Below are positions 36,940 to 51,449 of a stretch of 64,000 bases of DNA, one piece after another. The number at the start of each line of letters is the position of its first letter. The first letter of the stretch is position 1. The position numbers and the translations under genes are program-made. Below the pieces are notes generated by a model. That model searched no databases. It was not told the origin of the DNA and worked only from the letters and a program-made list of their open reading frames with translations. Origin of the DNA: Nomia melanderi (lineage: Eukaryota; Arthropoda; Insecta; Hymenoptera; Halictidae); NCBI RefSeq assembly GCF_051020985.1, contig NW_027475130.1, positions 10,558,001-10,622,000 of the forward strand. Direction: 5' to 3'.

Positions 36940-37115
36940 CGATATATATTGGATTTTACCCTGACCCTGAGTGTCCGGCCCCATGAGACGGTCGTTGTCT
37001 CGGCCCCTGGAGGTCCGAGGACGTTCCCGCTGCACAGATTCATGCGCCAGGGCCTCCTACAGGTAATGCACTTTGATTTATTGCGCTAAACTGTAATAGC
37101 AGCCGAGATATCACC
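36940..37115. repeat. 176-bp monomer with altered tail
   Basis: CGCTAAACTGTAATAGC replaces the usual CGCTATCTGTAATAGC, a gain of 1 bp. It is unique in the window. The related monomers near 46.2, 49.0 and 51.8 kb keep the normal tail, so the change postdates that duplication. Confidence 0.75.
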
Positions 37116-37289
37116 AGATCTATATTGGATTTTCCCCTGACCCGAGTGTCCGGCCCCATGAGACTGTGGTTTTCTCGGCCCCTGGTGCTCCGAGGACGTT
37201 CCCGTTGCACAGATTCATGCGCAAGGGCCTCCTGCAGATAATTCACTTTGGTTTATTGCGCTATCTGTAATAGCACCCGAGATATCACC
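37116..37289. repeat. 174-bp monomer (GACCCGAG deletion)
   Basis: CCTGACCCGAGTGTCC lacks the T of CCTGACCCTGAGTGTCC. The same deletion is found at 46390-46563, 49188-49361 and 51987-52160, so it is a shared marker for one 16-mer lineage. Confidence 0.85.
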
Positions 37290-39442
37290 AGATCTATATT
37301 GGATTTTCCCCTGACCCTGAGTGTCCGGCCCCATGAGACTGTGGTTTTCTCGGCCCGTGGTGGTCCGGGGTCGTTCCCGTTGCACAGATTCATGCGCCAG
37401 GGCCTCCTGCAGATAATTCACTTTGGTTTATTGCGCTATCTCTAATAGCACCCGAGATATCACCAGATATATATTGGATTTTTCACTGACCCTGAGCGTC
37501 CGTCCCCATGAGACTGTGGTTTTCTCGGCCCCTGGTGGTCCGAGGTCGTTCCCGCTGCACAGGTTCATGCGCCAGGGTCTCCTACAGACAATGCACTTTG
37601 ATTTATTGCGCTATCTGTAATAGCACCCGAGATATCACCACATATATATTGGATTTTTCACTGACCCTGAGTGTCCGGCCCCATGAGACGGTGGTTTTCT
37701 CGGTCCCTGGTGTTCCGAGGTCGTTCCCGCTGCACAGATTCATGCGCCAGGGCCTCCTACAGACAGTGCACTTTGATTTATTGCGCTATCTCTAATAGCA
37801 CCCGAGATATCACCAGATATATATTGGATTTTCCCCTGACCCTGAGTGTCCGGCCCCATGAGACTATGGTTTTCTCGGCCCCTGGTGGTCCGAGGTCGTT
37901 CCCGTTGCACAGATTCATGCGCCAGGGCCTCCTGCAGATAACTCACTTTGGTTTATTGCGCTATCTCTAATAGCACCCGAGATATCACCAGATATATATT
38001 GGATTTTCCCCTGACCCTGAGTGTCCGGCCCCATGAGACTGTGGTTTTCTCGGCCCCTGGTGGTCCGAGGTCGTTCCCGCTGCACAGATTCATGCGCCAG
38101 GGCCTCCTACAGACAATGCACTTTGATTTATTGCGCTATCTGTTATAGCACCCGAGATATCACCAGATATATATTGGATTTTACCCTGACCCTGAGTGTC
38201 CGGCCCCATGAGACGGTCGTTGTCTCGGCCCCTGGAGGTCCGAGGACGTTCCCGCTGCACAGATTCATGCTCCAGGGCCTCCTACAGGTAATGCACTTTG
38301 ATTTATTGCGCTATCTGTAATAGCACCCGAGATATCACCAGATCTATATTGGATTTTCCACTGACCCTGAGTGTCCGGCCCCATGAGACTGTGGTTTTCT
38401 CGGCCCCTGGTGGTCCGAGGACGTTCCCGTTGCACAGATTCATGCGCAAGGGCCTCCTGCAGATAATTCACTTTGGTTTATTGCGCTATGTGTAATAGCA
38501 CCCGAGATATCACCAGATCTATATTGGATTTTCCCCTGACCCTGAGTGTCCGGCCCCATGAGACTGTGGTTTTCTCGGCCCCTGGTGGTCCGGGGTCGTT
38601 CCCGTTGCACAGATTCATGCGCCAGGGCCTCCTGCAGACAATTCACTTTGGTTTATTGCGCTATCTCTAATAGCACCCGAGATATCACCAGATATATATT
38701 GGATTTTTCCCCGACCCTGAGTGTCCGGCCCCATGAGACGGTGGTTTTCTCGGCCGCTGGTGGTCCGACGTCGTTCCCGCTGGCCAGATTCATGCGCCAG
38801 GGTCTCCTACAGACAATGCACTATGATTTATTGCGCTATCTGTAATAGCACCCGAGATATCACCAGATCTATATTGGATTTTCCCCTGACCCTGAGTATC
38901 CGGCCCCATGAGACTGTGGTTTTCTCGGCCCCTGGTGGTCCGAGGTCGTTCCCGTTGCACAGATTCATGCGCCAGGGCCTCCTGCAGATAATTCACTTTG
39001 GTTTATTGCTCTATCTGTAATAGCACCCGAGATATCACCAGATATATATTGGATTTTCCCCTGACCCTGAGTGTCCGGCCCCATGAGACTGTGGTTTTCT
39101 CGGCCCCTGGTGGTCCGAGGTCGTTCCCGCTGCACGGATTCATGCGCCAGGGCCTCCTACAGACAATGCACTTTGATTTATTGCGCTATCTGTAATAGCA
39201 TCCGAGATATCACCAGATATATATTGGATTTTTCCCTGACCCTGAGTGTCCGGCCCCATGAGACGGTGGATGTCTCGGACCCTGATGGTCCGAGATCGTT
39301 CCCGCTGCACAGATTCATGCGCCAGGGCCTCCTGCAGACAATTCACTTTGGTTTATTGCGCTATCTCTAATAGCACCCGAGATATCACCAGATATATATT
39401 GGATTTTTCCCCGACCCTGAGTGTCGGGCCCCATGAGACTGT

Positions 39443-42067
39443 GGTTTTCTCGGCCCCTGGTGGTCCGAGGTCGTTCCCGCTGCACAGATTCATGCGCCAG
39501 GGCCTCCTACAGACAATGCACTTTGATTTATTGCGCTATCTGTAATAGCACCCGAGATATCACCAGATATATACTGGATTTTCCCCTGACCCTGAGTGTC
39601 CGGCCCCATGAGACTGTGGTTTTCTCGGCCCCTCGTGGTCCGAGGTCGTTCCCGCTTCACAGATTCATGCGCCAGGGCCTCCTACAGACAATGCACTTTG
39701 GTTTATTACGCTATCTCTAATAGGACCCGAGATATCACCAGATATATACTGGATTTTCCCCTGACCCTGAGTGTCCGGCCCCATGAGACGGTGGTTGTCT
39801 CGGCCCCGGGTGGTCCTAGGTCGTTCCCGCTGCACAGATTCATGCGACAGGGCCTCCTACAGACAATGCACTTTGATTTATTGCGCTATCTGTTATAGCA
39901 CCCGAGATATCACCAGATCTATATTGGATTTTCCCCTGACCCTGAGTATCCGGCCCCATGAGACTGTGGTTTTTTCGGCCCCTGGTGGTCCGAGGTCGTT
40001 CCCGCTGCACAGATTCATGCGCCAGGGCCTCCTACAGACAATGCACTTTGATTTATTGCGCTATCTGTAATAGCACCCGAGATATCAGCAGATATATATT
40101 GGATTTTTCACTGACCCTGAGTGTCCGGCCCCATGAGACGGTCGTTTTCTCGGCCCCTGGTGGTCCGAGGTCGTTCCAGCTGCACAGATTCATGCGCCAG
40201 GGCCTCCTGCAGATAATTCACTTTGGTTTATTGCGCTATCTCTAATAGCACCCGAGATATCACCAGATATATATTGGATTTTCCCCTGACCCTGAGTGTC
40301 CGGCCCCATGAGACTGTGGTTTTCTCGGCCCCTGGTGGTCCGAGGTCGTTCCCGCTGCACAGATTCATGCGCCAGGGCCTCCTACAGACAATGCACTCTG
40401 ATTTATTACGCTATCTCTAATAGCACCCGAGATATCACCAGATATATATTGGATTTTACCCTGACCCTGAGTGTCCGGCCCCATGAGACTGTGCTTTTCT
40501 CGGCCCCTGGTGGTCCGAGGTCGTTCCCGCTGAACAGATTCATACGCCAGGACCTCCTACAGACAATGCACTTTGATTTATTGCGCTATCTGTAATAGCA
40601 CCCGACATATCACCAGATATATATTGGATTTTACCCTGACCCTGAGTGTCCGGCCCCATGAGACGGTCGTTGTCTTGGCCCCTGGCGGTCCGAGGACGTC
40701 CCCGCTGCACAGATTAATGCGCCAGGGCCTCCTACAGGTAATGCACTTTGATTTATTGTGCTATCTGTAATAGCGCCCGAGATATCACCAGATCTATATT
40801 CGATTTTCCCCTGACCCTGAGTGTCCGGCCCCATGAGACTGTGGTTTTCTCGGCCCCTGGTGGTCCGAGGTCGTTCCCGTTGCACAGATTCATGCGCCAG
40901 GGCCTCCTGCAGATAATTCACTTTGGTTTATTGCGCTATCTGTAATAGCACCCGAGATATCACCAGATCTATATTGGATTTTCCCCTGACCCTGAGTGTC
41001 CGACCCCATGAGACTGTGGTTTTCTCGGCCCCTGTTGGTCCGAGGTCGTTCCCGTTGCACAGATTCATGCGCCAGGGACTCCTGCAGATAATTCACTTTC
41101 GTTTATTGCGCTATCTCTAATAGCACCCGAGATATCACCAGATATATATTGGATTTTTCACTGACCCTGAGCGTCCGGCCCCATGAGACGGTCGTTTTCT
41201 CGGCCCCTGGTGGTCCGAGGTCGTTCCCGCTGCACAGGTTCATGCGCCAGGGTCTCCTACAGACAATGCACTTTGATTTATTGCGCTATCTGTAATAGCA
41301 CCCGAGATATCACCAGATCTATATTGGATTTTCCCCTGACCCTGAGTATCCGGCCCCATGAGACGGTAGTTTTCTCGGCCCCTGGTGATCCGAGGTCGTT
41401 CCCGCTGCACAGATTCATGCGCCAGGGCCTCCTGCAGATAATTCACTTTCGTTTATTGCGCTATCTCTAATAGCACCCGAGACATCACCAGATATATATT
41501 GGATTTTTCCCTTACCCTGAGTGTCCGGCCCCATGAGACGGCGGTTTTCTCGGCCCCTGGTGGTCCTAGGTCGTTCCCGCTGCACAGATGCATGCGCCAG
41601 GGCCTCCTGCAGATAATTTCCTTTGGCTTATTGCGCTATCTCTAATAGCGCCCGAGATATCACCAGATATATATATGATTTTTCACTGACCCTGAGCGTC
41701 CGGCCCCATGAGACTGTGGTTTTCTCGGCCCCTGGTGGTCCGAGGTCGTTCCCGCTGCACAGGTTCATGCGCCAGGGTCTCCTACAGACAATGCACTTTG
41801 ATTTATTGCGCTATCTGTAATAGCACCCGAGATATCACCACATATATATTGGATTTTTCACTGACCCTGAGTGTCCGGCCCCATGAGACGGTGGTTTTCT
41901 CGGTCCCTGGTGTTCCGAGGTCGTTCCCGCTGCACAGATTCATGCGCCAGGGCCTCCTACAGACAATGCACTTTGATTTATTGCGCTATCTCTAATAGCA
42001 CCCGAGATATCACCAGATATATATTGGATTTTCCCCTGACCCTGAGTGTCCGGCCCCATGAGACTAT
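39443..42067. repeat. 15-monomer tandem unit, copy 1 (2625 bp)
   Basis: This unit is directly followed by a second copy. Markers GCCCCTCGTGGTCC, CGCTTCACAG, GCCCCGGGTGGTCCTAGG, GTATCCGGCC and TTCCAGCTGC repeat in the same order from 42068. Its second part is the counterpart of 31730-33868. Confidence 0.88.
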
Positions 42068-44554
42068 GGTTTTCTCGGCCCCTGGTGGTCCGAGGTCGTT
42101 CCCGCTGCACAGATTCATGCGCCAGGGCCTCCTACAGACAATGCACTTTGATTTATTGCGCTATCTGTAATAGCACCCGAGATATCACCAGATATATACT
42201 GGATTTTCCCCTGACCCTGAGTGTCCGGCCCCATGAGACTGTGGTTTTCTCGGCCCCTCGTGGTCCGAGGTCGTTCCCGCTTCACAGATTCATGCGCGAG
42301 GGCCTCCTACAGACAATGCACTTTGGTTTATTACGCTATCTCTAATAGGACCCGAGATATCACCAGATATATACTGGATTTTCCCCTGACCCTGAGTGTC
42401 CGGCCCCATGAGACGGTGGTTGTTTCGGCCCCGGGTGGTCCTAGGTCGTTCCCGCTGCACAGATTCATGCGACAGGGCCTCCTACAGACAATGCACTTTG
42501 ATTTATTGCGCTATCTGTTATAGCACCCGAGATATCACCAGATCTATATTGGATTTTCCCCTGACCCTGAGTATCCGGCCCCATGAGACTGTGGTTTTTT
42601 CGGCCCCTGGTGGTCCGAGGTCGTTCCCGCTGCACAGATTCATGCGCCAGGGCCTCCTACAGACAATGCACTTTGATTTATTGCGCTATCTGTAATAGCA
42701 CCCGAGATATCAGCAGATATATATTGGATTTTTCACTGACCCTGAGTGTCCGGCCCCATGAGACGGTCGTTTTCTCGGCCCCTGGTGGTCCGAGGTCGTT
42801 CCAGCTGCACAGATTCATGCGCCAGGGCCTCCTGCAGATAATTCACTTTGGTTTATTGCGCTATCTCTAATAGCACCCGAGATATCACCAGATATATATT
42901 GGATTTTCCCCTGACCCTGAGTGTCCGGCCCCATGAGACTGTGGTTTTCTCGGCCCCTGGTGGTCCGAGGTCGTTCCCGCTGCACAGATTCATGCGCCAG
43001 GGCCTCCTACAGACAATGCACTCTGATTTATTACGCTATCTCTAATAGCACCCGAGATATCACCAGATATATATTGGATTTTACCCTGACCCTGAGTGTC
43101 CGGCCCCATGAGACTGTGCTTTTCTCGGCCCCTGGTGGTCCGAGGTCGTTCCCGCTGAACAGATTCATACGCCAGGACCTCCTACAGACAATGCACTTTG
43201 ATTTATTGCGCTATCTGTAATAGCACCCGACATATCACCAGATATATATTGGATTTTACCCTGACCCTGAGTGTCCGGCCCCATGAGACGGTCGTTGTCT
43301 TGGCCCCTGGCGGTCCGAGGACGTCCCCGCTGCACAGATTCATGCGCCAGGGCCTCCTGCAGATAATTCACTTTGGTTTATTGCGCTATCTGTAATAGCA
43401 CCCGAGATATCACCAGATCTATATTGGATTTTCCCCTGACCCTGAGTGTCCGACCCCATGAGACTGTGGTTTTCTCGGCCCCTGTTGGTCCGAGGTCGTT
43501 CCCGTTGCACAGATTCATGCGCCAGGGACTCCTGCAGATAATTCACTTTCGTTTATTGCGCTATCTCTAATAGCACCCGAGATATCACCAGATATATATT
43601 GGATTTTTCACTGACCCTGAGCGTCCGGCCCCATGAGACGGTCGTTTTCTCGGCCCCTGGTGGTCCGAGGTCGTTCCCGCTGCACAGGTTCATGCGCCAG
43701 GGTCTCCTACAGACAATGCACTTTGATTTATTGCGCTATCTGTAATAGCACCCGAGATATCACCAGATCTATATTGGATTTTCCCCTGACCCTGAGTATC
43801 CGGCCCCATGAGACGGTAGTTTTCTCGGCCCCTGGTGATCCGAGGTCGTTCCCGCTGCACAGATTCATGCGCCAGGGCCTCCTGCAGATAATTCACTTTC
43901 GTTTATTGCGCTATCTCTAATAGCACCCGAGACATCACCAGATATATATTGGATTTTTCCCTTACCCTGAGTGTCCGGCCCCATGAGACGGCGGTTTTCT
44001 CGGCCCCTGGTGGTCCTAGGTCGTTCCCGCTGCACAGATGCATGCGCCAGGGCCTCCTGCAGATAATTTCCTTTGGCTTATTGCGCTATCTCTAATAGCG
44101 CCCGAGATATCACCAGATATATATATGATTTTTCACTGACCCTGAGCGTCCGGCCCCATGAGACTGTGGTTTTCTCGGCCCCTGGTGGTCCGAGGTCGTT
44201 CCCGCTGCACAGGTTCATGCGCCAGGGTCTCCTACAGACAATGCACTTTGATTTATTGCGCTATCTGTAATAGCACCCGAGATATCACCACATATATATT
44301 GGATTTTTCACTGACCCTGAGTGTCCGGCCCCATGAGACGGTGGTTTTCTCGGTCCCTGGTGTTCCGAGGTCGTTCCCGCTGCACAGATTCATGCGCCAG
44401 GGCCTCCTACAGACAATGCACTTTGATTTATTGCGCTATCTCTAATAGCACCCGAGATATCACCAGATATATATTGGATTTTCCCCTGACCCTGAGTGTC
44501 CGGCCCCATGAGACTATGGTTTTCTCGGCCCCTGGTGGTCCGAGGTCGTTCCCG
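42068..44554. repeat. 15-monomer tandem unit, copy 2, one monomer lost
   Basis: The spacing to copy 1 is 2625 bp up to about 43330 and 2450 bp from about 43340, so exactly one monomer (about 40738-40912 in copy 1, with CTACAGGTAATGC and CGCCCGAG) is deleted. Homology ends at CCCGCTGCAC (42101) versus CCCGTTGCAC (44551). The deletion joins monomers in register and leaves no scar. Confidence 0.88.
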
Positions 44555-45645
44555 TTGCACAGATTCATGCGCCAGGGCCTCCTGCAGATAACTCACTTTG
44601 GTTTATTGCGCTATCTCTAATAGCACCCGAGATATCACCAGATATATATTGGATTTTTCCCTGACCCTGAGTGTCCGGCCCCATGAGACGGTGGTTTTCT
44701 CGGCCCCTGGTGGTCCGCGGTCGTTCCCGCTGGCCAGATTCATGCGCCAGGGCCTCCTACAGACAATGCACTTTGATGTATTGCGCTATCTGTAATAGCA
44801 CCCGAGATATCACCAGATATATATTGGATTTTTCACTGACCCTGAGTTTCCGGCCCCATGAGACGGTCGTTTTCTCGGCCCCTGGTGGTCCGAGGTCGTT
44901 CCCGCTGCACAGATTCATGCGCCAGGGCCTCCTGCAGATAATTCACTTTGGTTTATTGCGCTATCTCTAATAGCACCCGAGATATCACCAGATATATATT
45001 GGATTTTCCCCTGACCCTGAGTGTCCGGCTCCATGAGACTGTGGTTTTCTCGGCCCCTGGTGGTCCGAGGTCGTTCCCGCTGCACAGATTCATGCGCCAG
45101 GGCCTACTACAGACAATGCACTTTGATTTATTGCGCTATCTGTAATAGCTCCCGAGATATCAGCAGATATATATTGGATTTTTCACTGACCCTGAGTGTC
45201 CGGCCCCATGAGACGGTCGTTTTCTCGGCCCCTGGTGGTCCGCGGTCGTTCCCGCTGCACAGATTCATGCGCCAGGGCCCCCTGCAGATAATTCACTTTG
45301 GTTTATTGCGCTGTCTCTAAACGCACCCGAAATATCACCAGATATATATTGGATTTTTCACTGACCCTGAGGGTCCGGCCCCATGAGGCGGTCGTTTTCT
45401 CGGCCCCTGGTGGTCCGAGGTCGTTCCCGCTGCACAGAATCATGCGCCAGGGCCTCCTACAGACAATGCACTTTGATTTATTGCGCTATCTGTAATAGCA
45501 CCCGAGATATCACCAGATATATATTGGATTTTACCCTGACCCTGACTGTCCGGCCCCATGAGACTGTGGTTTTTTCGGCCCCTAGTGATCCGAGGTCGTT
45601 CCCGCTGCACAGATTCATGCGCCAGGGCCTCCTGCAGATAATTCA

Positions 45646-48444
45646 CTTTGGTTTATTGCGCTATCTCTAATAGCACCCGAGATATCACCAGATATATATT
45701 GGATTTTCCCCTGACCCTGAGTGTCCGGCTCCATGAGACTGTGGTTTTCTCGGCCCCTGGTGGTCCGAGGTCGTTCCCGCTGCACAGATTCATGCGCCAG
45801 GGCCTCGTACAGACAATGCACTTTGATTTATTGCGCTATCTGTAATAGCACCCGAGATATCAGCAGATATATATTGGATTTTTCACTGACCCTGCGTGTC
45901 CGGCCCCATGAGACGGTCGTTTTCTCGGCCCCTGGTGGTCCGCGGTCGTTCCCGCTGCACAGATTCATGCGCCAGGGCCTCCTGCAGATAATTCACTTTG
46001 GTTTATTGCGCTATCTCTAATAGCACCCGAGATATCACCAGATATATATTGGATTTTACCCTGACCCTGAGTGTCCGGCCCCATGAGACTGTGCTTTTCT
46101 CGGCCCCTGGTGGTCCGAGGTCGTTCCCGCTGCACAGATTCATGCGCCAGGGCCTCCTACAGACAATGCACTTTGATTTATTGCGCTATCTGTTATAGCA
46201 CCCGAGATATCACCCGATATATATTGGATTTTACCCTGACCCTGAGTGTCCGGCCCCATGAGACGGTCGTTGTCTCGGCCCCTGGACGTCCGAGGACGTT
46301 CCCGCTGCACAGATTCATGCGCCAGGGCCTCCTACAGGTAATGCACTTTGATTTATTGCGCTATCTGTAATAGCAGCCGAGATATCACCAGATCTATATT
46401 GGATTTTCCCCTGACCCGAGTGTCCGGCCCCATGAGACTGTGGTTTTCTCGGCCCCTGGTGGTCCGAGGACGTTCCCGTTGCAAAGATTCATGCGCAAGG
46501 GCCTCCTGCAGATAATTCACTTTGGTTTATTGCGCTATCTGTAATAGCACCCGAGATATCACCAGATCTATATTGGATTTTCCCCTGACCCTGAGTGTCC
46601 GGCCCCATGAGACTGTGGTTTTCTCGGCCCCTGGTGGTCCGGGGTCGTTCCCGTTGCACAGATTCATGCGCCAGGGCCTCCTGCAGATAATTCACTTTGG
46701 TTTATTGCGCTATCTCTAATAGCACCCGAGATATAACCAGATATATATTGGATTTTTCACTGACCCTGAGCGTCCGGCCCCATGAGACTGTGGTTTTCTC
46801 GGCCCCTGGTGGTCCGAGGTCGTTCCCGCTGCACAGGTTCATGCGCCAGGGTCTCCTACAGACAATGCACTTTGATTTATTGCGCTATCTGTAATAGCAC
46901 CCGAGATATCACCACATATATATTGGATTTTTCACTGACCCTGAGTGTCCGGCCCCATGAGACGGTGGTTTTCTCGGTCCCTGGTGTTCCGAGGTCGTTC
47001 CCGCTGCACAGATTCATGCGCCAGGGCCTCCTACAGACAATGCACTTTGATTTATTGCGCTATCTCTAATAGCACCCGAGATATCACCAGATCTATATTG
47101 GATTTTCCCCTGACCCTGAGTGTCCGGCCCCATGAGACTATGGTTTTCTCGGCCCCTGGTGGTCCGAGGACGTTCCCGTTGCGCAGATTCATGCGCAAGG
47201 GCCTCCTGCAGATAATTCACTTTGGTTTATTGCGCTATCTGTAATAGAACCCGAGATATCACCAGATCTATATTGGATTTTCCCCTGACCCTGAGTGTCC
47301 GGCCCCATGAGACTGTGGTTTTCTCGGCCCCTGGTGGTCCGGGGTCGTTCCCGTTGCACAGATTCATGCGCCAGGGCCTCCTGCAGATAATTCACTTTGG
47401 TTTATTGCGCTATCTCTAATAGCACCCGAGATATCACCAGATATATATTGGATTTTTCACTGACCCTGAGCGTCCGGCCCCATGAGACTGTGGTTTTCTC
47501 GGCCCCTGGTGGTCCGGGGTCGTTCCCGTTGCACAGATTCATGCGCCAGGGCCTCCTGCAGATAATTCACTTTGGTTTATTGCGCTATCTCTAATAGCAC
47601 CCGAGATATCACCAGATATATATTGGATTTTTCCCCGACCCTGAGGGTCCGGCCCCATGAGACGGTGGTTCTCTCGGCCGCTGGTGGTCCGAGGTCGTTC
47701 CCGCTGGCCAGATTCATGCGCCAGGGCCTCCTACAGACAATGCACTTTGATGTATTGCGCTATCTGTAATAGCACCCGAGATATCACCAGATATATATTG
47801 GATTTTTCACTGACCCTGAGTTTCCGGCCCCATGAGACGGTCGTTTTCTCGGCCCCTGGTGGTCCGAGGTCGTTCCCGCTGCACAGATTCATGCGCCAGG
47901 GCCTCCTGCAGATAATTCACTTTGGTTTATTGCGCTATCTCTAATAGCACCCGAGATATCACCAGATATATATTGGATTTTCCCCTGACCCTGAGTGTCC
48001 GGCTCCATGAGACTGTGGTTTTCTCGGCCCCTGGTGGTCCGAGGTCGTTCCCGCTGCACAGATTCATGCGCCAGGGCCTCCTACAGACAATGCACTTTGA
48101 TTTATTGCGCTATCTGTAATAGCTCCCGAGATATCAGCAGATATATATTGGATTTTTCACTGACCCTGAGTTTCCGGCCCCATGAGACGGTCGTTTTCTC
48201 GGCCCCTGGTGGTCCGAGGTCGTTCCCGCTGTACAGATTCATGCGCCAGGGCCTCCTGCAGATAATTCACTTTGGTTTATTGCGCTATCTCTAATAGCAC
48301 CCGAGATATCACCAGATATATATTGGATTTTTCCCTGACCCTGAGTGTCCGGCCCCATGAGACGGTCGTTGTCTCGGCCCCTGGAGGTCCGAGGACGTTC
48401 CCGCTGCACAGATTCATGCGCCAGGGCCTCCTACAGGTAATGCA
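45646..48444. repeat. 16-monomer higher-order repeat, copy 1 (about 2.8 kb)
   Basis: Copy 2 lies at offset 2798-2799 bp. The deficit from 2800 is explained by the GACCCGAG deletion and, in copy 2, a further 1-bp deletion at 48687. A related but less similar version lies at about 36370-38000 (offset 9275, then 9274 after the extra base at 37089). Confidence 0.88.
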
Positions 48445-50965
48445 CTTTGGTTTATTGCGCTATCTCTAATAGCACCCGAGATATCACCAGATATATATTG
48501 GATTTTCCCCTGACCCTGAGTTTCCGGCTCCATGAGACTGTGGTTTTCTCGGCCCCTGGTGGTCCGAGGTCGTTCCCGCTGCACAGATTCATGCGCCAGG
48601 GCCTCGTACAGACAATGCACTTTGATTTATTGCGCTATCTGTAATAGCACCCGAGATATCAGCAGATATATATTGGATTTTTCACTGACCTGCGTGTCCG
48701 GCCCCATGAGACGGTCGTTTTCTCGGCCCCTGGTGGTCCGCGGTCGTTCCCGCTGCACAGATTCATGCGCCAGGGCCTCCTGCAGATAATTCACTTTGGT
48801 TTATTGCGCTATCTCTAATAGCACCCGAGATATCACCAGATATATATTGGATTTTACCCTGACCCTGAGTGTCCGGCCCCATGAGACTGTGCTTTTCTCG
48901 GCCCCTGGTGGTCCGAGGTCGTTCCCGCTGCACAGATTCATGCGCCAGGGCCTCCTACAGACAATGCACTTTGATTTATTGCGCTATCTGTTATAGCACC
49001 CGAGATATCACCCGATATATATTGGATTTTACCCTGACCCTGAGTGTCCGGCCCCATGAGACGGTCGTTGTCTCGGCCCCTGGAGGTCCGAGGACGTTCC
49101 CGCTGCACAGATTCATGCGCCAGGGCCTCCTACAGGTAATGCACTTTGATTTATTGCGCTATCTGTAATAGCAGCCGAGATATCACCAGATCTATATTGG
49201 ATTTTCCCCTGACCCGAGTGTCCGGCCCCATGAGACTGTGCTTTTCTCGGCCCCTGGTGGTCCGAGGACGTTCCCGTTGCAAAGATTCATGCGCAAGGGC
49301 CTCCTGCAGATAATTCACTTTGGTTTATTGCGCTATCTGTAATAGCACCCGAGATATCACCAGATCTATATTGGATTTTCCCCTGACCCTGAGTGTCCGG
49401 CCCCATGAGACTGTGGTTTTCTCGGCCCCTGGTGGTCCGGGGTCGTTCCCGTTGCACAGATTCATGCGCCAGGGCCTCCTGCAGATAATTCACTTTGGTT
49501 TATTGCGCTATCTCTAATAGCACCCGAGATATAACCAGATATATATTGGATTTTTCACTGACCCTGAGCGTCCGGCCCCATGAGACTGTGGTTTTCTCGG
49601 CCCCTGGTGGTCCGAGGTCGTTCCCACTGCACAGGTTCATGCGCCAGGGTCTCCTACAGACAATGCACTTTGATTTATTGCGCTATCTGTAATAGCACCC
49701 GAGATATCACCACATATATATTGGATTTTTCACTGACCCTGAGTGTCCGGCCCCATGAGACGGTGGTTTTCTCGGTCCCTGGTGTTCCGAGGTCGTTCCC
49801 GCTGCACAGATTCATGCGCCAGGGCCTCCTACAGACAATGCACTTTGATTTATTGCGCTATCTCTAATAGCACCCGAGATATCACCAGATCTATATTGGA
49901 TTTTCCCCTGACCCTGAGTGTCCGGCCCCATGAGACTATGGTTTTCTCGGCCCCTGGTGGTCCGAGGACGTTCCCGTTGCGCAGATTCATGCGCAAGGGC
50001 CTCCTGCAGATAATTCACTTTGGTTTATTGCGCTATCTGTAATAGAACCCGAGATATCACCAGATCTATATTGGGTTTTCCCCTGACCCTGAGTGTCCGG
50101 CCCCATGAGACTGTGGTTTTCTCGGCCCCTGGTGGTCCGGGGTCGTTCCCGTTGCACAGATTCATGCGCCAGGGCCTCCTGCAGATAATTCACTTTGGTT
50201 TATTGCGCTATCTCTAATAGCACCCGAGATATCACCAGATATATATTGGATTTTTCACTGACCCTGAGCGTCCGGCCCCATGAGACTGTGGTTTTCTCGG
50301 CCCCTGGTGGTCCGGGGTCGTTCCCGTTGCACAGATTCATGCGCCAGGGCCTCCTGCAGATAATTCACTTTGGTTTATTGCGCTATCTCTAATAGCACCC
50401 GAGATATCACCAGATATATATTGGATTTTTCCCCGACCCTGAGGGTCCGGCCCCATGAGACGGTGGTTCTCTCGGCCGCTGGTGGTCCGAGGTCGTTCCC
50501 GCTGGCCAGATTCATGCGCCAGGGCCTCCTACAGACAATGCACTTTGATGTATTGCGCTATCTGTAATAGCACCCGAGATATCACCAGATATATATTGGA
50601 TTTTTCACTGACCCTGAGTTTCCGGCCCCATGAGACGGTCGTTTTCTCGGCCCCTGGTGGTCCGAGGTCGTTCCCGCTGCACAGATTCATGCGCCAGGGC
50701 CTCCTGCAGATAATTCACTTTGGTTTATTGCGCTATCTCTAATAGCACCCGAGATATCACCAGATATATATTGGATTTTCCCCTGACCCTGAGTGTCCGG
50801 CTCCATGAGACTGTGGTTTTCTCGGCCCCTGGTGGTCCGAGGTCGTTCCCGCTGCACAGATTCATGCGCCAGGGCCTCCTACAGACAATGCACTTTGATT
50901 TATTGCGCTATCTGTAATAGCTCCCGAGATATCAGCAGATATATATTGGATTTTTCACTGACCCT
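48445..50965. repeat. 16-monomer higher-order repeat, copy 2
   Basis: It matches copy 1 through the whole run of AGATCT, CGGTCCCTGGTGTTCCG, GCTGGCCAGATTC and TTTGATGTATTG monomers. Private differences include CTGACCTGCGTG (1-bp loss in the monomer 48664-48837), TTCCCACTGC near 49622 and TTGGGTTTTCC near 50072. At about 50966 it switches to a segment like 45180-45500. Confidence 0.88.
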
Positions 50966-51449
50966 GAGTGTCCGGCCCCATGAGACGGTCGTTTTCTCGG
51001 CCCCTGGTGGTCCGCGCTCGTTCCCGCTGCACAGATTCATGCGCCAGGGCCCCCTGCAGATAATTCACTTTGGTTTATTGCGCTGTCTCTAAAAGCACCC
51101 GAAATATCACCAGATATATATTGGATTTTTCACTGACCCTGAGGGTCCGGCCCCATGAGGCGGTCGTTTTCTCGGCCCCTGGTGGTCCGAGGTCGTTCCC
51201 GCTGCACAGAATCATGCGCCAGGGCCTCCTACAGACAATGCACTTTGATTTATTGCGCTATCTGTAATAGCACCCGAGATATCACCAGATATATATTGGA
51301 TTTTACCCTGACCCTGAGTGTCCGGCCCCATGAGACTGTGCTTTTCTCGGCCCCTGGTGGTCCGAGGTCGTTCCCGCTGCACAGATTCATGCGCCAGGGC
51401 CTCCTACAGACAATGCACTTTGATTTATTGCGCTATCTGTTATAGCACC

